This document shows, piece by piece, positions 10,591-18,501 of a stretch of 64,000 bases of DNA. Position numbers and translations under genes: made by a program. Source of the stretch: Streptomyces sp. NRRL S-87 (lineage in GTDB: Bacteria; Actinomycetota; Actinomycetes; Streptomycetales; Streptomycetaceae); the NCBI RefSeq assembly GCF_000719335.1, contig NZ_JOGB01000054.1, forward strand, positions 7,199 through 71,198, written 5' to 3'. How positions within the stretch are numbered: the first letter of the stretch is position 1; every line of letters begins with the position of its first letter. The notes below the pieces were generated by a model. That model did not search any database. It saw only the letters and a program-made list of their open reading frames with translations, and had not been told where the DNA came from.

Positions 10591-12204
10591 ATGAGCCATG
10601 GGCGTCACGTCACCATGCTCACGGAAGGCACCTACCCGCACGTCCACGGCGGCGTCAGCACCTGGTGCGACCAGCTCGTCCGCGGCATGCCCGAGGTCGA
10701 CTTCAACGTCACCGCCCTCACCGGCACCGGCCGCGAACCCGTCACCTGGGAGCTGCCCCGCAACGTCTACCGGCACACCGCCGTCCCCCTGTGGGGGCCC
10801 GCCCCCGGCCGCTCCCGGAACGCCGTCCTGCGCGGCCGCGCCCACCGCCGCTTCACCGAGACGTACGAGCGCTTCGTCCGCGCCCTCCTCGACCCGGCCG
10901 CCGCCCACGAGTTCAGCGGCGCACTGCACGCCTTCGCCGAACTCGCCCGCGCCGGGCGGCTGTCGGCCGCGCTGCGCTCCGAATCGGTGCTGCGCACCCT
11001 GATGAGCGTATGGACCGGCCCCGGCCTGCCCGTGGCCGCCGCCCGCCCCACCCTCCACGACGCGCTCACCGCCAACGACCTGCTGGAGCACGCCCTGCGC
11101 CCGCTGGCCGTGCGCATCCCCGCGGACAGCGTCGCCCACGCCGTCAGCAGCGGCCTGGCCACCCTGCCCGCCCTCGCCGCCCAGCACTTCGACGGCGTCC
11201 CCTTCCTCCTCACCGAGCACGGCATCTACCTGCGCGAGCGCTACCTCGGCTACCGCAGCCAGGCCCAGCGCTACCCGGTCAAGGCCCTCATGCTCGGCTT
11301 CTACCGGGCCCTCAACTCCGAGGGCTACCGGCGGGCCGACCTCATCACCCCCTGCAACCAGTACAACCGCCGCTGGGAGGAGCGCGGGGGCGCCGACGCC
11401 GACCGCATCCGCACCGTCTACAACGGCGTCGACCCGCACCGCTTCCCCGACGCCGGACCCGAGCCCGAGGTCCCGACCCTCAGCTGGTGCGGCCGCATCG
11501 ATCCCATCAAGGACCTGGAGACCCTGATCCGGGCCTACGCGCTGATGCGCACCGAGCTGCCCGACCTCCGCCTCCGCCTCTTCGGCCCGGTGCCGGCCGG
11601 CGGCGAGGACTACCAACTCCGGCTGGAGAAGCTCGCCGCCGAACTCGGCGTCACGGACGGCATCACGTACGAGGGCCGCATCAGCGAGGTCGCCAAGGCC
11701 TACGCGGCCGGCAGCGTGGTGATGCTCTCCAGCATCAGCGAGGGCTTCCCGTTCAGCATCATCGAGGCCATGTCCTGCGGCCGCACCACCGTCTCCACCG
11801 ACGTGGGCGGGGTCCGGGAGGCGGTGGGGGACACCGGCCTCGTGGTCCCCCCGCGCGAGCCCGAACTCATGGCCAGGGCCACCCTCGCGCTGCTGCGCGA
11901 CCCCGCGCGCCGGGCCGAGCTGGGCCGGGCCTCGCGCCGCCGCGTGGTCGAGAAGTTCACCCTCAACCAGTCCGTCGACGGCTTCCGGCACATCTACCGG
12001 GAACTGGCCGGCACCGGGCCCGGCGCCGCCGCCACCGCCGTCGGGGCCGCTGCCACCGCCGTCGGGCCCGCTGCCACTGCTGTCGGGGCCGCCGCCACCG
12101 CCGTCGGGGCCGCGCCCCTCGACGCCCTCCTGCCCCCGGTGGCCGCGGAGTTCGCCGCCGACCCCTGGTCCCGCGAGCTCGCGGCCGACGGGAGCCTGTG
12201 GTGA
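10591..12204 (+). CDS. PelF-like GT4 glycosyltransferase (exopolysaccharide polymerase)
   Basis: This 537-residue cytosolic GT-B enzyme carries the PelF N-terminal signature TEGTYPHVHGGVSTW (residues 11-25), where Pel loci use a cytosolic glycosyltransferase to build the polymer. The C-terminal GT4 half has RIDPIKDLETLIRAYALM and the nucleotide-sugar motif E-x7-E at E384 and E392 (SEGFPFSIIEAMSCG). The donor cannot be read from sequence; PelF relatives use UDP-HexNAc. Residues 480-507 are four 7-residue AATAVGA-type repeats encoded by a 21-bp tandem repeat, then a short tail. The ATG start follows GGGGGGA. Its stop overlaps the next start (GTGA), so the membrane protein is translationally coupled to it. 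Confidence 0.88.
   Translation: MSHGRHVTMLTEGTYPHVHGGVSTWCDQLVRGMPEVDFNVTALTGTGREPVTWELPRNVYRHTAVPLWGPAPGRSRNAVLRGRAHRRFTETYERFVRALLDPAAAHEFSGALHAFAELARAGRLSAALRSESVLRTLMSVWTGPGLPVAAARPTLHDALTANDLLEHALRPLAVRIPADSVAHAVSSGLATLPALAAQHFDGVPFLLTEHGIYLRERYLGYRSQAQRYPVKALMLGFYRALNSEGYRRADLITPCNQYNRRWEERGGADADRIRTVYNGVDPHRFPDAGPEPEVPTLSWCGRIDPIKDLETLIRAYALMRTELPDLRLRLFGPVPAGGEDYQLRLEKLAAELGVTDGITYEGRISEVAKAYAAGSVVMLSSISEGFPFSIIEAMSCGRTTVSTDVGGVREAVGDTGLVVPPREPELMARATLALLRDPARRAELGRASRRRVVEKFTLNQSVDGFRHIYRELAGTGPGAAATAVGAAATAVGPAATAVGAAATAVGAAPLDALLPPVAAEFAADPWSRELAADGSLW
12028..12111 (+). repeat. Four 21-bp tandem repeats inside the pelF-like gene
   Basis: Unit GCCGCCACCGCCGTCGGGGCC with minor variants, in frame, encodes a low-complexity Ala-Thr-Val-Gly tail at residues 480-507. 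It lies after the GT4 fold and is probably a flexible linker. Confidence 0.85.
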
Positions 12205-13736
12205 GCGGCGGCCTGTGGCTCGTACCGGGAGCCCGCTCCGGGGACGACGCGCTGCCCGCCGTCCCGCGCCCCCGCCGCTCCGGCCCCGCCGCCGCCGACC
12301 CGATGCAGGAGCTGGCCGCCCGCCTGGACACCCTGGTCGCCGGCGCCGTGCACCCCGACGAGATCGCCGCGGTCCTGGAGTCCGACGGCATGACCGACGA
12401 GCACATCCGCCTCACCTACGGCCGCCCCGACTCCTTCACCCTCGCCGAGGACCTGTACGAGAGGGTGCCCCGCGCCTTCGCCGAACCCGCCGGAGCCCCT
12501 GCCGACCCCTGGCGGGTCTCCCTCACCGCCTGCCTGCTGCGCGGCGTGGTCTTTGCCCTGCCCGGACTGGCGTACGTGCTCGGCGCCCCGCTCCTCGAAG
12601 GCCCCCCGGACCGGCTCGGACTGCCCGCCGGCACCCTCACCCTCCTCGCCGGAGCGCTGATCGGCTGGGTCTGGGACCAGACCCTTTCGCACCGCGCGTA
12701 CTCCTGGATGGGCCTGGGCGACCGGGCCGCCGCCGGTCGCACCCTGCTCACCGGCGCCCCGGCCGGCGCGCTGCTGGGCACCGCGGCCGCGCTCGCCGCG
12801 CCCGGCTCCGCCTTCAGCACGGCGTTCGCCGCCGGACAGGCCGTCTACGTCGGCGCCGCCACCGTGCTGCTGGTCCTCGGCCGCGAGCGGGTGCTCCTGC
12901 TCGCCCTGCTGCCCATGGCGGCGGGCGCCCTGGTCTCGCTGGCGGTCGGACTGCCCGTACCGGTGCGGGTCGCGCTGCTCGGGGCCTCCCTGCTCGCCGC
13001 CTGCGCGCTGGCCGTCCGGGAGCTGCCGGTGGCCGAGGGCGTACGCTCCCTGGCCGCCCGGGTGCGGGGCTGGGCCGCGACCCGCGCCACCCCGGACCCG
13101 GTGCACTGGCGGATGCTGCGCGCCACCGACGAGGACCACGTGCCGCGCGGGCCGCGGCTGCGGGACTCGGTGCCGTTCGGGGTGTTCGGCCTGGGCACCG
13201 GCGTGCTCGTGCTGTACGCCGCCCTCGGCGAGGTCTTCGCGGGCGGACCCGCCGAAGCGGTCGCCGCCCCCTCCGCGGTGGCGCTCACGCTGAGCATGGG
13301 CCCGGCCGAGTGGCTGCTGCACCGCTTCCGCAGCGGGAGCCTGACCGGGCTGCGCGCCGCCCGGTCACCGGCCGGCTTCCGCCGCGTGATGGCCACCCGG
13401 CTCCTCGAATGCCTGGCCGTCTACCTGCTCGTCCTGCTGGGGCTGGGGATCGCCGGCACCCTGCTGTGGCCCGGCTCGCCCGGACTGGGCGCGGTCCGGC
13501 TGGCCACGCTGCTGCTGCTCGGCGCCGTGATGTGGAGCGGGCTGCTGCTGCAGTCCTTCGGCGCGGTCCGGCCCGCCGCCGCGGTCTGCACCGGGGCCGC
13601 CCTCGCGCAGAGCGCGGCCCTGCTCGCCGGGGCCGGGCAGCCGCGGCTGGTCCAGCTGGTGGTGGCCGGCTGCGCGGCCGCCGTACTGGCCGCGCTGGTC
13701 TGCGTACTCCTGGGCCGCGCCACCGCCCACCGCTGA
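12201..13736 (+). CDS. Polytopic membrane protein, candidate PelG-like transporter
   Basis: The 511-residue protein starts at GTG 12201, overlapping the glycosyltransferase stop by four bases. About 90 N-terminal residues are soluble (DEIAAVLESDGMTDEHIRLT ... YERVPRAF). From about residue 105 onward there are roughly ten to twelve hydrophobic segments, with a soluble stretch around residues 285-320. In Pel loci PelF is partnered by PelG, a polytopic membrane protein of about 450 residues, so position, coupling and topology suggest a PelG-equivalent. Direct sequence similarity to PelG is not obvious to me, so this is inference. The N-terminal module has no counterpart I recognise in PelG. The gene end forms the first copy of a 40-bp tandem repeat. 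Confidence 0.6.
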   Translation: MSGGLWLVPGARSGDDALPAVPRPRRSGPAAADPMQELAARLDTLVAGAVHPDEIAAVLESDGMTDEHIRLTYGRPDSFTLAEDLYERVPRAFAEPAGAPADPWRVSLTACLLRGVVFALPGLAYVLGAPLLEGPPDRLGLPAGTLTLLAGALIGWVWDQTLSHRAYSWMGLGDRAAAGRTLLTGAPAGALLGTAAALAAPGSAFSTAFAAGQAVYVGAATVLLVLGRERVLLLALLPMAAGALVSLAVGLPVPVRVALLGASLLAACALAVRELPVAEGVRSLAARVRGWAATRATPDPVHWRMLRATDEDHVPRGPRLRDSVPFGVFGLGTGVLVLYAALGEVFAGGPAEAVAAPSAVALTLSMGPAEWLLHRFRSGSLTGLRAARSPAGFRRVMATRLLECLAVYLLVLLGLGIAGTLLWPGSPGLGAVRLATLLLLGAVMWSGLLLQSFGAVRPAAAVCTGAALAQSAALLAGAGQPRLVQLVVAGCAAAVLAALVCVLLGRATAHR

Positions 13737-13822
13737 CCCGTCGAGCCGCGCCGCCGCTCCGCCGCCCACCGCTGATCCGTCGAGCCGCGACCGCCGCTCC
13801 GCCGCCCACCGCTGATCCGTCG
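13722..13822 (+). repeat. 40-bp tandem repeat duplicating a gene end
   Basis: About 2.5 copies of a unit containing CCACCGCTGATCCGTCGA. The first copy (period 39, slightly diverged) includes the last codons and stop of the membrane protein gene. Copies 2 (13751-13790) and 3 (13791-13822) lie in the gap before the hydrolase gene. Confidence 0.85.
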
Positions 13823-13839
13823 AAACGAGGACCCCCGCC

Positions 13840-14484
13840 ATGCTGCTGGTGCCGCTGTACGAGCATCCCGCCGAACGGGCCGAGGACTGGGCCGCCCTGG
13901 TCCGCTGCGCCGACCGGCTGCGCGCCGTCGTGCTCAACCCGGCGAGCGGTCCCGGACCGGCCGCCGACGAGCACTTCCTGGCCGTCACCCACCGGTTGCG
14001 GGACGCGGGCGTCCCCGTGCTCGGCTACGCGGACACCGACTACGGGAGGCGGCCGCACCGGGACGTGGTGGCGGACCTGCTGCGCTACCGCGACTGGTAC
14101 GGCACGGACGGGGCGTTCCTCGACCAGGCTGCGGCCGAGGGCGAGTTCCTGCCCCACTACCGGCGGCTCGCGGTGGCGGCCCGCGCGGCCGGGGCCCGCA
14201 CCCTGGTCCTCAACCACGGCGCGCACCCCCACCCCGGGTACGTCGAACTGGCCGACCTCCTGGTGACGTTCGAGGGGCCCTGGGACGCGTACCAGGACGC
14301 CGAGGTGCCCGAGTGGACCGGGGCGCACCCGCCCGAGCACTTCTGCCATCTCGTGTACGGCGTCCCGCCCGGCGCCCCCGCGGCCCAGCTGGCCCGCTCC
14401 CGCGGCGCGGCCGTCCACTGCGCCGTACCCGGCACCGGCACGCACCCCTGGTCGTCCCTCCCGCACGCCCTGACCGTGGGCTAG
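13840..14484 (+). CDS. Spherulin-4 / GH135 (Sph3-like) glycoside hydrolase
   Basis: The 214-residue single-domain protein matches the spherulation-specific family 4 fold: it opens with a MLLVPLYEHP strand, then VVLNPASGPG, VLGYADTDYGRR, YGTDGAFLDQ and LVLNHGAHPHPGY. These are the strand-end motifs of this TIM-barrel family, with clustered Asp/Glu residues expected at the active site (D in TDYG, D in LDQ). The fungal member Sph3 cleaves galactosaminogalactan and is needed for its synthesis. Here no signal peptide is visible, so the enzyme may act in the cytoplasm or be exported another way. The ATG follows GAGG. It is the last gene of the exopolysaccharide set, 103 bases after the membrane protein. 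Confidence 0.8.
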   Translation: MLLVPLYEHPAERAEDWAALVRCADRLRAVVLNPASGPGPAADEHFLAVTHRLRDAGVPVLGYADTDYGRRPHRDVVADLLRYRDWYGTDGAFLDQAAAEGEFLPHYRRLAVAARAAGARTLVLNHGAHPHPGYVELADLLVTFEGPWDAYQDAEVPEWTGAHPPEHFCHLVYGVPPGAPAAQLARSRGAAVHCAVPGTGTHPWSSLPHALTVG

Positions 14485-14526
14485 GTAGGGGTAGGGGACC
14501 GGTCCCGGAGGGCCCCGACGCGGGCG

Positions 14527-15420
14527 TCAGCCCAGGGTGAGGACCACCAGTGCGGCGGTGGCGGAGGTCTCGGCGACCGCGCCGAAGACGTCCCCGGTGA
14601 CGCCCCCGAAGCGGCGCACGCAGTGCCTCAGCAGCACCTCACCCGCGCCCAGCCCCACGAGCACCGCCCCACCCCCGCGGACCGCGGCCGCGACCCCGAG
14701 CGGCGCCGCGGCCGCCGCGGCCGCGACCAGGACGACGCCCGCCACCGCGAGAGCGGCACCCCGCGGCACCGCTCCGGCCACCGCCGCCCCGAGCCCCTCG
14801 GGCCGCGCCGCCGCCACGCCGGTGCGCGAGGCCAGCGTCAGGGCCAGCCGCGCGGTGGCGGCGGCCGTGGCCGCGCCGAGCGCGCCGTACGCCCAGCCGT
14901 CCCGGAACAGCTCGGCGACCGCCGCGACCTGGCCCAGCAGCAGGAACACCAGGGAGATCACGCCGAACGGTCCGATGTCCGATGCCTTCATGATCCGCAG
15001 GGCGTCCGCGGCCGGTTTCGCGCTGCCCAGCCCGTCCGCCGTATCGGCCAGCCCGTCCAGGTGCAGCCCCCGGGTCAGCGCCGCCGGCACCGCCACCGTC
15101 GCCACCGCCGCCAGCAGTGGCCCGGCGCCCAGCAGCAGGAGCGGCGCGCCCGCGGCCGCCGCGGCCAGGCCGACCACCAGCCCGGCGAGGGGGGCGCACA
15201 GCATGCCGGTACGGGCGGCCGGGCGGTCCCAGCGCGCGAGGCGGACGGGCAGCACGGTGAGCGTGCCGAAGGCGAAGCGCAGGCCGTCGGCGAGCGACGC
15301 GCGCTCACCGGGGGCCGGTGCGGGCGCGGGAGTCGGTGACGGCGGGGGACTCGGTGGAGGCGGAGGAGTCGGTGACGGCGGGGGACTCGGTGGAGGCGGA
15401 GGAGTCGGAGAATCGGTCAT
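14527..15420 (-). CDS. cobS: Adenosylcobinamide-GDP ribazoletransferase (cobalamin synthase)
   Basis: This integral membrane enzyme joins adenosylcobinamide-GDP and alpha-ribazole in the last step of cobalamin assembly. The 297-residue protein contains the hallmark HLDGLADTADGLG and a downstream MKASDIGPFGV segment, with several Ala/Leu-rich membrane helices. The first 40 residues are a proline-serine tract encoded by two copies of a 36-bp repeat and are not part of the conserved fold. The true start could therefore be later, near GERASLADGLRFAFGTLTVLP. Its partners cobU (20193) and cobT (21469) are 5-6 kb away on the other strand. Confidence 0.93.
   Translation of the reverse strand: MTDSPTPPPPPSPPPSPTPPPPPSPPPSPTPAPAPAPGERASLADGLRFAFGTLTVLPVRLARWDRPAARTGMLCAPLAGLVVGLAAAAAGAPLLLLGAGPLLAAVATVAVPAALTRGLHLDGLADTADGLGSAKPAADALRIMKASDIGPFGVISLVFLLLGQVAAVAELFRDGWAYGALGAATAAATARLALTLASRTGVAAARPEGLGAAVAGAVPRGAALAVAGVVLVAAAAAAAPLGVAAAVRGGGAVLVGLGAGEVLLRHCVRRFGGVTGDVFGAVAETSATAALVVLTLG
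15335..15406. repeat. Two perfect 36-bp tandem repeats in the cobS 5' end
   Basis: The unit from 15335 to 15370 is repeated at 15371-15406. On the minus strand it encodes a 12-residue Pro-Ser unit (TPPPPPSPPPSP) and is in frame. Confidence 0.9.
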
Positions 15421-15503
15421 CGGCCGGAACGCTACCGGTTCGCCCTGCCGACGCGGCAGCCAGGTAAATTACCGCATATCTGCCGAAACGGGAGCTGGTG
15501 GTC

Positions 15504-16265
15504 ATGGGGCACTGGTGGTATCGGAACATCGTCGAACCGGGCAAGCTCCCGCTCCTGATCGCCCTGGTGTCGTTCGTGACGTCGTTCCTGGTCACCCGCA
15601 CCATCACGCGGCTGATCCGGGCCGGCAAGGGCCCGTTCCGCAACGTCACCCCCGGGGGGCTGCACGTCCACCACGTCGTCCCGGGCGTGGTCTTGGTGAT
15701 CATCGGCGGCTTCGGTGCCATCAGCAGCGGCCACCACGGCTTCGGCGCGCTCCTGTCCGCCATGCTCTTCGGCCTCGGGGCGGGCCTGGTGCTCGACGAG
15801 TTCGCGCTGATCCTCCACCTCGACGACGTCTACTGGAGCGAGCAGGGCCGCAAGAGCGTGGAGATCGTCGTGCTCACTGCGGCGCTGGTGGCCCTGGTCC
15901 TGGGCGGCTTCCTCCCCTTCGGGGTCAACGACCTGACCCAGCACGAGCGGGCGAACCGCGGCCTGGTCGTGATGAACACGGCCACGAACTTCTTCCTGGC
16001 TCTGGTGGCCCTGTGGAAGGGCAAACCGCGCACGGCCCTGGTCGGCGTGCTCGTCCCGTTCGTCGCGCTGATCGGCGCCGTCCGGCTGGCCCGGCCCGGC
16101 TCCCCGTACGCGAAGCGGTTCTACGCGAAACGCCCGCGGGCCCGTGCGAAGGCGGGCCTGCGGGCGTACCGGCACGACAAGCGCTGGGTGGTGCCGCGGC
16201 GCAAGCTGCACGACTGGATCGGCGGGGCCCCGGATCCCCGGAAGGAGCCGGCCCGGCCGGGGTGA
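15504..16265 (+). CDS. Conserved integral membrane protein, function unknown
   Basis: The 253-residue protein has about six membrane segments (for example LLIALVSFVTSFLVT, VVPGVVLVIIGGFGAI and EIVVLTAALVALVLGGF), conserved-looking GGLHVHHVVPG and DEFALILHLDDVYW motifs, and a basic C-terminus. The His- and Asp-rich motifs at membrane boundaries suggest metal or substrate binding, but I do not recognise the family. The ATG at 15504 is preferred over a GTG at 15498 because GGGAG sits nine bases upstream of the ATG. It is divergent from cobS and followed by G-rich tandem repeats. Confidence 0.85.
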   Translation: MGHWWYRNIVEPGKLPLLIALVSFVTSFLVTRTITRLIRAGKGPFRNVTPGGLHVHHVVPGVVLVIIGGFGAISSGHHGFGALLSAMLFGLGAGLVLDEFALILHLDDVYWSEQGRKSVEIVVLTAALVALVLGGFLPFGVNDLTQHERANRGLVVMNTATNFFLALVALWKGKPRTALVGVLVPFVALIGAVRLARPGSPYAKRFYAKRPRARAKAGLRAYRHDKRWVVPRRKLHDWIGGAPDPRKEPARPG

Positions 16266-16333
16266 CCCGGGCCGAGCCTGGGGTCGGTTCCGGGGGGATC
16301 GGGTTCTGGGGGCTGAGGGGCTGGGGGCTGGGT

Positions 16334-16436
16334 GAGTGAGGGCCGGGGGAGTGAGGGCTGGGGAGGCTGGGGGTCTGGGGAGTGAGGGCTGGGGAGGCTG
16401 GGGGTCTGGGGGAGTGAGGGCTGGGGAGGCTGGGGG
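16334..16436 (+). repeat. G-rich tandem repeat, G-quadruplex-capable
   Basis: About three copies of a 31-33-base unit (GAGTGAGGGCTGGGGAGGCT then GGGGGTCTGGGG) lie between two convergent genes. The plus strand has many runs of four or more G within short spacing. Confidence 0.8.
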
Positions 16437-16444
16437 TTCCCGGG

Positions 16445-16723
16445 TCAGCCCGGGATCAGTCCGTCGTCGCGCAGCATCTCCCGCACCTCCGCGAGGGTCG
16501 CGTCGGGTGCGGGCAGGATCAGTTCCGACGGCTCCAGCGCCTCGTCCGGCAGCGGCGAACCGAGCCTGCGGACCGCGTTCAGCAGGCCCTCCAGGGTCCG
16601 GCGGAAGCCGGCCTCGTCGCCGCCCTCCATCTCCCGCAGGAGCTCGTCGTCCAGCGCGTTCAACTCGGCGAGGTGGCTGTCGTCCAGCCTGACCTGGCCT
16701 TCCCCCATGATGCGGACAATCAT
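16445..16723 (-). CDS. PspA-associated protein PspAA
   Basis: This 92-residue acidic protein begins MIVRIMGEGQVRLDD and ends with a DATLAEVREMLRDDGLIPG segment, typical of the small PspAA partner encoded next to actinobacterial pspA. It has no membrane segment. It is 76 bases downstream of pspA on the same strand and is probably co-transcribed with it. Its biochemical role is not established from sequence. Confidence 0.85.
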   Translation of the reverse strand: MIVRIMGEGQVRLDDSHLAELNALDDELLREMEGGDEAGFRRTLEGLLNAVRRLGSPLPDEALEPSELILPAPDATLAEVREMLRDDGLIPG

Positions 16724-16799
16724 GTCTGGCCTGTCCTCCCGCTGGTCGGGCCCGATCGGCGCCCCGGGACGTGCCCGGGGGCCAGGTCCGAGCCGGCTC

Positions 16800-17591
16800 T
16801 CAGTTCTTGTCGAACCGGTGCTGGTTCTGCTGCTGGTGCGACGGGTCGGCGGCGCCGCCCTCGATCGCCGGCTTGGCCGGGGACCCGCCCGCCAGCTCGG
16901 CCTTCATGCGCTGGAGCTCGAGCTCCACGTCCGTGCCGCCGGAGAGCCGGTCGAGCTCCGCCTGGATGTCGTCCTTGGGGCCGATGCCGCTGTGGTCGTC
17001 CAGCGCGCCCGAGGCCAGCAGCTCGTCGATGGCGCCCGCGCGCGCCTGCAGCTGCGCGGTCTTGTCCTCGGCCCGCTGGATCGCCAGGCCGACGTCGCTC
17101 ATCTCCTCCGAGATGCCGGAGAAGGACTCCGCGATCCGGGTCTGCGCCTGGGCCGCGGTGTAGGTGGCCTTGATGGTCTCCTTCTTCGTGCGGAAGGCGT
17201 CCACCTTGGCCTGGAGCCGCTGTGCCGCCAGCGTCAGCTTCTCCTCCTCGCCCTGCAGCGTCTGGTGCTGCACCTCGAGGTCGCTGACCTGCTGCTGGAG
17301 CGAGGAACGCCGCTGCAGCGCCTCGCGCGCCAGGTCCTCGCGGCCCAGCGCCAGCGCCTTGCGGCCCTGGTCCTCCAGCTTGGCGGACTGGCTCTGGAGC
17401 TGGTTCAGCTGGAGTTCCAGCCGCTTGCGCGAGGTCGCGACGTCCGCGACGCCGCGGCGCACCTTCTGCAGCAGCTCGAGCTGCTTCTGGTACGAGTAGT
17501 CGAGGGTCTCGCGCGGGTCCTCGGCCCGGTCAAGGGCCTTGTTCGCCTTCGCGCGGAAGATCATCCCCATACGCTTCATGACACCGCTCAT
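16800..17591 (-). CDS. pspA: PspA/IM30 (Vipp1) family membrane-stress protein
   Basis: The 263-residue, almost wholly alpha-helical coiled-coil protein belongs to a family that oligomerises on the inner face of the membrane and protects it under envelope stress. The N-terminal helix MKRMGMIFRAKANKALDRAEDP is amphipathic and membrane-binding, followed by YQKQLELLQKVRRGVADVAT and a long heptad-rich core. The C-terminal 45 residues are Gly/Pro/Gln-rich (SHQQQNQHRFDKN). The ATG ending at 17591 gives MSGVMKRM as in Streptomyces homologues; a large N-terminal extension upstream is not homologous. Confidence 0.93.
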   Translation of the reverse strand: MSGVMKRMGMIFRAKANKALDRAEDPRETLDYSYQKQLELLQKVRRGVADVATSRKRLELQLNQLQSQSAKLEDQGRKALALGREDLAREALQRRSSLQQQVSDLEVQHQTLQGEEEKLTLAAQRLQAKVDAFRTKKETIKATYTAAQAQTRIAESFSGISEEMSDVGLAIQRAEDKTAQLQARAGAIDELLASGALDDHSGIGPKDDIQAELDRLSGGTDVELELQRMKAELAGGSPAKPAIEGGAADPSHQQQNQHRFDKN

Positions 17592-17867
17592 GGGCTTCGC
17601 GCGCCCCCTTCTAGACGACTGCAGAAGACTCTTCAGGTCCCGGACCCCAGCAGGACCCACACTACGGGCCCTGCCTCCATTACCGCACTGTTCGGGCCCC
17701 GATGCGCTCCTCCTGCAGGACGAGTGCGGCGGCCCGCGGATCACGCCTGAGGAGTAGGTGGTACCCGGACGGTGCGCGTACGGCGGGGAGGCCGGTCCGC
17801 AGTGATGAGGACGCCCGTCGTTGTCGGATCGTTCCCCGGGGCGCTGGGGTCTGTGCCGCACACCCCG

Positions 17868-17873
17868 TACCCT
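17868..17873 (+). promoter_or_regulatory. -10 element (TACCCT) of a probable leaderless gene
   Basis: TACCCT ends eight bases before the GTG at 17882, so transcription would begin at or next to the start codon. No ribosome site is visible. The -35 is unclear. Confidence 0.45.
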
Positions 17874-17881
17874 TGGGTTCT

Positions 17882-18481
17882 GTGTTTGGTAGCCGTTCCT
17901 CCAAGGAAGAGAAGGCGTCCACCGACAAGGTGACCGACGGCCTCTCCAATCAGACCCGCCACCCCGAGGCGCCCAAGGGCCGTCCGACGCCGAAGCGCGC
18001 CGTGGCCCAGTCGCAGCGCCGGGGGTCCGTGGCCTCAACCGGTGACCGCAAGGAGGACGCGAAGCGGGCGCGTGAGCGCCGTCGTGCCGACATGACCCGT
18101 CAGCGCGAAGCCCTGGCCAACGGCGACGAGCGCTATCTGCCGGCGCGTGACAAGGGCCCCGTGCGCAAGTTCGTCCGCGACTACGTGGACTCGCGCTACT
18201 CGGTGGCCGAGATGTTCCTGCCGCTCGCGGTGGTCATCCTGGTCCTCAGCATGGTCCGCGTCCCCGCGCTGCAGAACATCGCCCTGCTGCTCTGGCTCGC
18301 CGTGATCGCGCTGATCGTCCTCGACTCGATCGGCCTGTGGTTCCGGCTGGGCAAGGCCCTCAAGCAGCGCTTCCCGAACGAGCCGACGCGCGGCGCGGTT
18401 CCGTACGGCCTGATGCGCACGCTCCAGATGCGCCGACTGCGTCTGCCGAAGCCGCAGGTCAAGCGCGGGGAGAAGCCCTGA
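17882..18481 (+). CDS. DUF3043-type membrane protein
   Basis: The 199-residue protein has a basic, disordered N-terminal half ([20 protein letters not shown]) and two adjacent membrane helices at about residues 112-130 and 136-155 ([15 protein letters not shown] and [19 protein letters not shown]). A short basic C-terminus follows. This matches the DUF3043 architecture common in actinobacteria; the function is unknown. The start GTG lies eight bases after a TANNNT-type -10, consistent with leaderless translation. It is divergent from pspA. Confidence 0.85.
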   Translation: MFGSRSSKEEKASTDKVTDGLSNQTRHPEAPKGRPTPKRAVAQSQRRGSVASTGDRKEDAKRARERRRADMTRQREALANGDERYLPARDKGPVRKFVRDYVDSRYSVAEMFLPLAVVILVLSMVRVPALQNIALLLWLAVIALIVLDSIGLWFRLGKALKQRFPNEPTRGAVPYGLMRTLQMRRLRLPKPQVKRGEKP

Positions 18482-18501
18482 CCGGGGCCGATACCGGGGC
18501 G

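Noticed and set aside
7616..10594. 992-codon plus-strand frame overlapping pepA and the deacetylase gene
   Set aside because: Runs through antisense of pepA and a wrong frame of the deacetylase; no conserved motifs.
10665..12200. Extension of the membrane protein frame back to 10665
   Set aside because: Overlaps the whole glycosyltransferase in another frame; the GTG at 12201 coupled to its stop is the natural start.
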